From: Formicarius rufipectus
Lineage: Eukaryota > Chordata > Aves > Passeriformes > Formicariidae
Assembly: GCA_013399695.1 (NCBI GenBank)
Contig: VXAU01004757.1
Span: forward strand, 1-64,000
Direction: 5' to 3'
DNA length: 64,000 bases
Under the pieces are notes generated by a model. It ran no database searches, had not been told where the DNA came from, and saw only the letters and a program-made list of their open reading frames with translations. A program made the translations under genes and the position numbers. Shown piece by piece: positions 55,501 to 64,000 of the stretch (position 1 is its first letter; every line of letters starts with the position of its first letter).

Positions 55501-58500
55501 TCTTTATTCACCAGCCTGGACATTAAACCTCACTTACATAACTTTAAATGAAAGCTATAACCTGAAAGCTGGTGTTTTTAAGTATAATGCTCATTATGAT
55601 AGCTTTACAAATGGAACTTGCTCAGCCTGGAAGTGTGTCCATACTTCACCATCTTGTTGGCAACTGTGTGAAAGACAGCAGTGAAGGTGCAGAAAAGAAT
55701 GGCTTCAATATTTTATGCTGGGGGTTAGTTTTAAGTGTTTGGCAGTGGGATTTACTTCCATGCTCTACAGATCAGAGGCAGAACAGCTACTCGAATTCTT
55801 TCTCCATTACTACCTTTCTGTCACCCAGAAGTTCACCTTTATTCATTAATAGAAGGAAGAGATGGAGAGCTGAAATCCTCAGTCAAAACCCCGCCTTTTG
55901 TTTCTCACAACACACTGAGATTACTCGTGTATGAGGACAGAATACTGCCCCTTGCTGGGATTTTGTTCAATAAATATGATCAATCATTTTATGATTTAAA
56001 ATATGCTTGATTTTAAAAATCTTTAAACAAATGATAATGTGGGTAACAAAATTCTGAGTCTAACCAGTTGCGCTTTAAACCCTTACACATATCTCTACTA
56101 TATCTTTTAAAATGAGACTCCAGTTCTTGTTTCAAGTCTTCTAAGTGATGACAGAAGTGCAGCCTTCAAGTCCCAAGCCCAGTGCTGGTTCTCATACACT
56201 GAATACATGCTGATAGATATGTCTGCAAGCAGACACATTCAGTGTATAGAAACAGTGAGGTGCTGAAAATGAAAGTCAAAGTTCTGGCATTTCCTTTAGA
56301 AGGTATAAAACAGCACAGCAATCTTAGCAAGTACTATTATGATGAAAGAACCCAATAGTACAGCTGTGTGAAAAACCCTAGACAAATAATGCTGTTCAGT
56401 TAAAATGAGATACACTGCTAAGGCCCTTCTACATTGTTTTGACAAGAAGACCATTCTCCCAGTCCTGAGTAGATTGAAGAGATGTTCATGTTTAATTTTA
56501 AAAGAGTCTTCAAATTATTTAACAGATCATCAAGATATTAGGATGTTTTCTCCAACTGTCCAAAGCAATTAATTTGCGTATATTGAGACCCAGATATTTC
56601 ACAGGAGCATGAATGTCTTTGCATGGACAGAGATGGGGGATTACACCTCATCTCTTCTGTAGGCTACATGAATGAGCATGCTGCAGACTGGAGTAAAATA
56701 AAAGTTTCTGCTGGGCTCAGAAAAGCAGTTGGATTGAACTGGTTGCAAATTTAACCTGTCATGTTTTGTCCTATCTATCAAACGATGAACAGCCACCTCA
56801 GTCATCCCTGTAGGCAGAATAACAAAAGAGCTAATCCTGATTAGGTCTAACACTGTCTGAATCACATTTATGTTCACCCTGGAAAAACAGGTCACAAAAG
56901 TTAATCCAGCCTGCAAAAATATCTAGAACCAGAAAATCTATCAACCAAAGGACAAGTCATATGCCCAGTCACCTGACATGAGCCATACACCCTGTCTTCA
57001 CAAGAATTTAACCATTGGCAACCTGTTCAACTTCCTTCCTTTCCTCTCTCCTTTTTCCCAAGCTTCTCAACAACAACGAGCGAGCAATATATAAAAGGAA
57101 GGTGAATTGCATCCTTGTATATGAATTATTTAAAAAATTGAAATTTGCTGAAGACTCTTAAAAGGCAAGACTCTGCAGAGAGAAACTTCTGTTAAAGCAA
57201 TCTTTCTGAGGAAGGTGAAGAGGGAAAATGAATCAGGAAAACTCCTCCAAGGAGAGCAGTTTATAAAAGTCAGAGGTTCTTTCTAAGACCAAGCAGGACA
57301 GCATAAAGTTTATCCAAGGGAGACTATGTTTTCTTCTCCTTTGGGCTTGAACAGACATATTTTGCTGCTCAAAAACTGGCTGAACTAGGAAAACACGTGC
57401 TGACAGTTTGGATATCACCAAAATTAAAGTGTCAGCCTCACTCTGAGATCACTCAATTGAAGAACTCTCTTAGTTCATCCAGAAGCATTTCACTGCTAAT
57501 GGCCAGCAAGTGAAGCTGCTGGCTTGCTCATTTCCTTCTATGATTATGCGCCAGCATACCTGAATTTTACAGGAGAATAAAGGAAAATCCAGAAGGCTGC
57601 TGCTAAACTTACTGTTCATAATTAAATCACTGCAAGATTGTTTTCTGCAGACCTTTTTTGGGCCATTTTCCAGGATGAAGCAACAGCTGTCTTTGCCAAT
57701 CTCCTTACAGGCAAAGAAAATTTTCAAGATTAATTGCTCTGATAGAAAACAGGAGATTTTCTTTTTTGCTTTTCCTTACTAGTGTTGCTTCTCCTGCAGT
57801 CAAGTTTCTGATCCTAGAGGCACTTCCAACTGCAAATTAATTACAAGTTTGATAAGCTGCGTACCTGCTGTTCATAGAGATCAGAAGTTTCAAATTTAAA
57901 ATCCCCTTTTATTTGCTAGAAGACTGTAAAATTAATTTCCCACTTTTCCAAGGAGGCTAATGTGAGGCAATTGCTGAAGGAGTAAAAGGAAACCTCAGCT
58001 GAAGATTGGGCTTTAGCAGAGGACAAGGGCCTGAAAACATATCAGTTCCTGCTCTTCCCCTAAGGAGCTTCCAACTAACCTATCAACAAAAGTAGCTGAG
58101 CCATAATCCAGATTGGTGGGTGCCCCTGATGAAACTCATGCTACACAGGATGTCATCCTTTTTAATTACGACATTTAACAGATGAATATGGCCAAGAACC
58201 AGAATTGCCTGTTCTTGTTTAAGAATAAGCTCTCCACCCAAACAAAGTATTAATGTGTCACTCTGTATAATAAATACATGACTGGCTATACAAAGAAGAA
58301 TAGTTGAATGGTTTTGGCCTTGTCTCGAACTAATTTATTTTAAGTCTATATATAACAAGTTCCTCTGACAATGAATTGTGTAACGTCTATAAGACAAAAA
58401 CCGGCACACTTTGTTAGCTACAGAAAGACAGGTGGACTGACAGAAACTTCCACTTAGTGCTTTCCTGGCTGCCTGCCATGGTTTGAATGGGGGCAATTAT

Positions 58501-59820
58501 GAAAAAATTGAACACATGACTTTAATAAGCTCCAATATAGATTGCTGTCTGGTTGAAACAGAGCTTTACAATGAGTTACTCTGGGTCTAGTCTTTGCTGC
58601 TAGGAATAAATGTGTTGTTTCAGATGTCAATCATATACTCTTGGTATTATCTGAAAAGGTTAGCAGGAATACTGACATGTAGAATTGAGGATGACGGGAA
58701 GCAGCCACAGCACTGATTGCCCTCCACATCCTGTGAGATAACAGACTCCCTCCGTGCCAGTGAGGAAGTACCTCCCTGAGCACAATGGGGATGTGGCAGC
58801 AGCACCTAACTCCAGGAACGCACAGCAAAGAGCAGCTACCATTGCTGCGGGGGTTCAGTGGCAGCTCCTGTAAGCAAAGTCCTCTGATGGTGAGGCAGAG
58901 GTTCTCTGCCCAGAGCTGACCACTGAATACTTCACAGATAAATTAAAACCGATCTTATCAAATGTTTAGGATGGATGAATCTCGATGCAAAAGGTGTCCT
59001 TCCCCGGTTTTACAGTTTCAAGCTCCCACCTCCAGCAATTGAATTAGCTATGAATAAGACAGCAAACAATGCATCACTTCACGCTCACCCTGAGGTCAAG
59101 GGGCACTGCTGCAGCAGTTAACGCTTGTTCCACACCTTGAGCAGTTTAAATAAAAAGTTGAAGTTTGGATGAAACACCAAGTCTCCATCCCAACCAATGC
59201 TCTTCCCTCCTCAGCCAAGCACATTCCATCTTTTAGAAAAAAAAACAACCTCACTCATGTTCCCCACAGGTACTGCTCTTTCAGCAATAAAAGGTCTGCA
59301 GGGAACTTCTTCAGGACTGAAGCAGCCCATTGATGGGGGAAGCAGTCAGTCACTGGTCCACTGCATGAGGGACACGGAAAACCAGACTTGTTCACATGGG
59401 AATGGAAGCAGAAAGCCCAACCAGAGCAAGAGCAACAGTGGTCCCAGCCTCCCATATAAATTCTTCCTAATTCCCTAGCAGCACAAGCAGCAGGATGGTC
59501 TCTCCCCAGTCTCCTGTCCCCACTCCCATCTGCCAAGTCCAGCTCCAGTTCCCTCCCCTGGCATGACTGAGGATGCATCAGTCCACTGTGCTAAAATGTA
59601 ACTTCAGTCACCTCTGCACTACTTCACACATGGTTTTTCACTCTATGAGTATACATATTTTCATTCAAAATACAACACCCAGCAGAATTATTGCATAACA
59701 AAGGTGCACTCAAATGGCCATATCTAGCAGTACATTTCTCTAGCAGAGAACAGAAGGTTCATGTTTCCAGTCCTGTCTCACTTGTGACAAGACTGCTACA
59801 GCGATCACAGATTATTTTAT
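52568..59820. other. Non-coding stretch, inferred BMPR1B 5' intron
   Basis: About 7.3 kb with a GT-type T-rich repeat at about 53546-53577, a nested inverted repeat at 56194-56247, and GC-richer patches at about 58690-58930 and 59170-59580. No recognised coding exon, RNA gene or transposon. Confidence 0.7.
56194..56247. repeat. Nested inverted repeat (hairpin within hairpin)
   Basis: The outer arms ATACACTGAAT (56194-56204) and ATTCAGTGTAT (56237-56247) are exact reverse complements. Inside the 32-base loop, TGTCTGC (56220-56226) and GCAGACA (56229-56235) form a second perfect stem with a two-base loop. The source could be a small inverted-repeat element or chance; no known RNA family was recognised. 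Confidence 0.85.
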
Positions 59821-59826
59821 CCCCTA

Positions 59827-59937
59827 TTAAAAGAAAAAAAAAATTGGAAAAAAAAAAAAAAAAAAAAACAACCAACAAAAACAAATTAAAAAGCCACCAA
59901 AACCAAACAACAAAAAAACAGAAAAGGAAAACATAAA
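59827..59937. repeat. A-rich tract with CAAA and CCAA units
   Basis: Two A-runs on the plus strand are followed by CAAC, CCAA and CAAAA units. Composition and orientation match the intronic CAAA tracts. The lysine-rich plus-strand frame across it is a repeat product. Confidence 0.9.
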
Positions 59938-61571
59938 ATACTGTTCCATTCAGTGAGAAATGAGCTGCATTCCACTGGAGGTGAAAAGTAAAAGGAATAT
60001 GAGTAATTTTCAATATCTTTGTCCTTGAGTAGGACCATGCCACCAAAACAGTTTAATACTTTAGGATGCTCAGCTACATTATCAGAACTGCTCCTGTCAC
60101 TGCATGTTTGGATTTTTCTGAATGCCCATTGCTTCTGCCTATACTGATCTTGCCTGCATCAGTCATCCTCCTTCACATGCATTTGAGAAGAGCTGCGTAT
60201 GGGAACCAAACCCTTTTGCCACTCCAGACTACTTGTTCTTATGCTGCATGAGTGCATCATTTAAAATAATCAGACACAACATGAAGTAACTATTGCTATC
60301 ACTTGCTCACCACGTGATAATTTTCACTTCAGAGGTTTGGAATACTTTCAAGTGTTGTCTCCAATATTATAATCTTTAATTTCAACATGACCACAATCTA
60401 TCAGTAAAAATAGTAGCAGTTATTAACAGGAACAATGTGCACTGATGACAAATCCGTATGAGACATTTCTGACACACCACAAATTCAGTAAGGACAAGTC
60501 CATATAATGAACTGTCATAATTTGGTGCACAAATAAAACCTGGAGATCTGCAGCATTGGATAGGAGGTCATTGACTTTACGTGAGTCATCAGTGTAATAA
60601 TTTACGAGACAGCAGTTACCATATCAGGAGATATCCACCAACTGTTCTCCTGAGAAAGGAGAAATAAGCCTCCTACTCAGGGCAGTGAAGTCGCTTCAAG
60701 AGCAGTATTGTGCTTTAGGCAGCATCACACTCAGAGGACAAAAACATGTGAAAAAAAAAATCCAGAAAGTCACAAAAAGTACCCTCACTCATTTGAACAG
60801 AATTAATTATTAGGAAAGATTAAAATTAAGACATTTGTTCAGTCTAGAGACAAGGTCACACAGCAACAGCTCCAAAATAAGTAAAAAGTCTCTGCAAACA
60901 GAGATGAAATACACCTTTGCTCCATGTGCACTTGCACAGGATGAGGGAAAAAAAAAAAGGCTGAAATTTTAATACTAGGATCTCAGACACCCAGAAGATC
61001 AAGTTTTCTTTGAAAGCCTAAGAATGGAAACAAATTATCTACAGAGGTTCAAAAATAAACCTTTATTTCCCAAAGACTTAAAAAATGATTCGACAAAGTG
61101 GTGTCAAAAATAGCTTAGGTAGTTATACATGCTTTCATGTGGAGGAACAGCGCACACAATTCAAACTTCTTTGCAGACTTACTGTCTCACTCTTTATGGA
61201 TTTACCTCAAAATGCAAATTAAACTCATCCAAAAACTGGAACCAAATCTCCTAATTTTTAAAACATCAAAACTCTTTCAATGTACTTTCACTTTTTAAAT
61301 TCATAACATTAAAATTCTAACTTGGCCCAATAAACAAAAGCGAAAGTAATCTAAATGCAGAATGTTTCAATGTAACACTCAAAATACACATTATGGTGAC
61401 TGTCTTTCTGTTAGTTGCTCACCAAGCCAAAAGATCTATCCTTCATAGTGTTCTTATCAAGATAATTCCATTATTGGAATTCCAAGATTACAACAATATT
61501 GTTCCCATTATTGTATTCACATCAGAACATGAAGATGTTTGATCAGTTACAGTATCAATCTTGGGGATGGT
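59938..61571. other. Non-coding stretch, inferred BMPR1B 5' intron
   Basis: AT-rich unique sequence with a short A-run near 60947-60957. Nothing else was recognised. Confidence 0.7.
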
Positions 61572-61655
61572 CTGGAATTCTAGAATTATAAACTCATTTG
61601 GGTTGTAAGGGACCTTAAAGACCTTTAAGATCATCTAGTTCCAACATCTCAATCA
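61572..61655 (-). mobile_element. CR1 LINE 3'-end fragment
   Basis: On the plus strand it carries the reverse complement of the conserved CR1 3' end: CATTTGGGTTGTAAGGGACC, then AAGATCATCTAGTTCCAAC. The start retains a degenerate trace of the ATTCTATG-type terminal octamers. Only about 85 bases of the 3' UTR remain. Orientation is minus, the same as BMPR1B. A CAAA tract begins just beyond it. Confidence 0.9.
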
Positions 61656-61667
61656 CAGACTGTTATC

Positions 61668-61730
61668 TTAAAAAACAAACAAACAAATGAAAAAAAAAAA
61701 ACAAACCAAAAACAAACAAACAAACAAAAG
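61668..61730. repeat. CAAA-rich simple repeat
   Basis: About 60 bases of AAAC, AAAAC and A-run sequence on the plus strand, immediately right of the minus-strand CR1 3' fragment. Confidence 0.9.
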
Positions 61731-63345
61731 GCAGCTGAAAAAATGCTAAGGAACTCGGGAGGAAATGTTTTGAAGAGATACTGAAGCTTTGGAAATAAGG
61801 ACACTACAGTATTTTGCTTTTTCTTAACTCTGGAGACTCAGAACTTGAAATAAATCCTAAGTTAAATTAAAAGTTACTTTTAATACACATCAAACACTGC
61901 AGATGTTTCTCTAGTCATGATAGTTTAACTTCAGAGGAACAAGGCAACATTAAAAACTGCTCTGTGTCTCTACCCATGTTTCCTAATCTCCTCTGAGATT
62001 ATCTTTAATGCAGGCAAGAAAACATCACTTTTAAGTTAAAAAAAAAAATAAAAATATTTGTCTCCAGACCTTTAATTGTTTAATGCAATTCCCCTTGGAA
62101 GATGTTCAGTTTCATCTATAAAATCATTTTTTTTTTTTCCCCAAAAGACTTACGAATATTTTGAAATATAAAGCTACTTACAAATTGTTTTGATGTTTCA
62201 AATGAGTCAAACTGAAGTTGTAACAAACAATACAATTTACCATGCCTTCCTCCAGTCAATGTATGGAATCTCCTGAGAACAGTAGCTTCTGCCAGTTGGG
62301 ATTTTGGTTATCAGAGCAGTAACGTTTTGAGTACCAAAGCTTGTTCTTTATTCACAGACAGAGAACTTTGTATTTAGCATAGAACTACCATGTATGCACG
62401 TGCAACTGAATTGTTAATTTATAGGAGAAGATGAAAACCAGTATTTTCAGCGTAGTGTGAAAGACGACAAATAGTCAAACCAAGAAGGGACATGGACAAG
62501 AAAGGAGACAGAGAGCCATAGCAGAACCAGTCAATTCAGCTGGACTGAAGTTGCCAGGCAATAACAGTTATTTATTAACAATATTAATGTTATATGTTTA
62601 GCCTGGATTCTTAATAGGCAAAAGAATGTTTCAAAAAAAGGGAGGAAAAATGCTATTGCAAAGAGTTTCTGCGTATGTCTTCACAGGGGGTTTAAGGAAA
62701 CATACTAAGCATTTGAAATCTTGCAGAAATGTCTAGAATCCCTTTAATGGTCTGTGTCCACCAAGTTTCAGAGGCAATTTCCAAAGAGGACACACTGCTG
62801 GAGCACAGAACCCTGCAAGCATGCAGCATTCAGCTCTATCCTCTGGGAAGCACAAGCAGGTGTTTTGAAGGAATGCTTTGCCTGAAACCTGCCTTTTGAT
62901 TATTGTGGCTTTGAAGACCTTCTGAAAAGAGAGACCTGACACGGGCACTGAGCTTTGTTTAGAGAACTTAATCCTCATTTTCCTAGCTGCTGACAGAAAA
63001 AGGCTATATTTTGCTTAAGGAAAAGATTCCTTTCTTAGAATCAAGGGATGAAAGTGGTAGAGAAAAGCAAACACCCCTCCCGAACAGCACAGTTAACACA
63101 CCCAACAGCTGACTGTTAACAGCAGTAGAAACATCCCTTTACAGTTCCAGTATATACAGCAAAGTAAAAAAATCTCTGCCAGGTGGCACTGGGCATTATA
63201 GGGATACAAAAAACACCCAAATAATAACATAATCCTGAGAGACATCGAGGTCCCCCCTGCTGTTGAAATGAATGGTGCAGAGAGTGATACAGATGTAACC
63301 TGAGCAGTTGCTTAAGCCATTCCAGTGCTATACTGAGCTCTATAA
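61731..63345. other. Non-coding stretch, inferred BMPR1B 5' intron or upstream DNA
   Basis: AT-rich sequence with short T and A runs (for example about 62039-62049 and 62128-62140). No gene or mobile element was recognised. Confidence 0.65.
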
Positions 63346-63348
63346 GAA

Positions 63349-63398
63349 ATTAAAAAAAAAAAGAAAAAAAAAAGAAAAAAAAAAAAAAAAGAAAAAAC
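63349..63398. repeat. A-rich tract with regular single G interruptions
   Basis: About 50 bases of A-runs separated by single G residues on the plus strand. No retroelement body was recognised to its left, so it is not clearly a poly-A tail. Confidence 0.9.
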
Positions 63399-63607
63399 AC
63401 TGTTAATTTAAACAGGTATTCCAATCTTGGAGGCACACATTGCCACGAGCTTTGATTGCCATTAATTCTGAAATACTGGTAATGTGAGTCCAAAGAAAAA
63501 TTGTTCAGTGTTCATAGATTGATTTTTTTTTTCTTCTTCTAAGATCTTTCTTTATACCACTGGCACACAAACCTAGAAACTTTCAAACATATTGGGAAGT
63601 AAAGGTA

Positions 63608-63789
63608 AGGCACTGGAACAAGTTGCCCAGAAGACCTGCGGATGTCCCATCCATGGAAGTGTCAAAGGCCAGGTTGGACTGAGCTTTGAGCAACCTGGTC
63701 TAGTGGAAAGTGTCCCTGCCCATGGTGAGGAAGTTGGAACTAGATGATCTTTAAGATCCCTTCCAACACAAACTCTGTGATTCTGTGAT
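63608..63789 (+). mobile_element. CR1 LINE 3'-end fragment, 5'-truncated
   Basis: A good match to the CR1 3' end in sense orientation: CACTGGAACAAGTTGCCCAG near the left end, then GGCCAGGTTGGACTGAGCTT, then GGAACTAGATGATCTTTAAG and CCCTTCCAAC, ending in the typical ATTCTGTG-type octamers. The first part is the end of ORF2 and the rest is 3' UTR. The preserved tail suggests a younger copy than the other two CR1 pieces. Confidence 0.94.
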
Positions 63790-64000
63790 AGTTCAATATT
63801 ACAGGCCAGTAAATACAATTTGAAACACTTCAGTTCATTCCATGAAGCAGTTCCGTTAACTTTCTCTTAAACAAAATCTTTACCCAGGAGAGTTTGTACT
63901 AAGTGTGCATTTGTTGGTGCTCCTGCAAAGAGCTGACATACCCTGGCCAAGTAATAAACCAGTAAACCCCTCTGAATGTACTAATTTTTAAGAGTTGGAT
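63790..64000. other. Unassigned right edge of the window
   Basis: Unique sequence after the CR1 tail; no feature was recognised. Confidence 0.6.

Noticed and set aside
55572..55934. 120-codon open frame on the plus strand
   Set aside because: No recognisable similarity or gene context; overlapped by another frame at 55735-56010.

Overview
The window is vertebrate nuclear DNA, most likely from a bird. The repeats are CR1 LINE fragments, two of them ending in the typical CR1 3' tail. The one gene that can be read has the sauropsid type of sequence. The background is AT-rich, intron-dominated and full of simple repeats. Another CR1-rich sauropsid is not formally excluded, and I cannot name the species.

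The window is dominated by one gene on the minus strand: BMPR1B (ALK6), the type IB bone morphogenetic protein receptor serine/threonine kinase. All ten coding exons from the usual short-form ATG (29524) to the stop (312) can be placed to the base with GT/AG borders. Joined, they give 1506 nt, or 501 codons plus stop, with no frameshift or internal stop. In order they encode the ten-cysteine three-finger ligand-binding domain (two main exons plus the first), the transmembrane exon, the GS-box exon and five kinase exons. Every catalytic landmark seen is intact. The start of the 3' UTR lies at 1-311 and runs off the window.

The stretches between exons (438-29384) are introns of 0.4 to 9 kb. They hold simple repeats, notably several long A-rich CAAA/CAAAA tracts on the plus strand, and no other gene that I can support.

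From 29542 to 64000 there is no recognisable coding exon. This is probably the 5' intron (or introns) and non-coding leader region of BMPR1B. It holds a broken CR1 reverse-transcriptase fragment (36535-37602, plus strand), two CR1 3'-end fragments (61572-61655 minus; 63608-63789 plus), an assembly gap (52515-52567) in a GT-rich repeat, poly-A and polypurine tracts, several perfect inverted repeats, and a small CpG-containing patch at 40600-40760 that ends in a strong minus-strand splice donor. That patch is the best candidate in the window for an alternative BMPR1B leader exon or promoter.

I found no unusual gene system such as CRISPR, an operon, or an endogenous virus with readable genes. 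The hunt section therefore concentrates on the receptor's N-terminus, lineage-type residue changes, the candidate leader exon, inverted repeats and repeat asymmetry.
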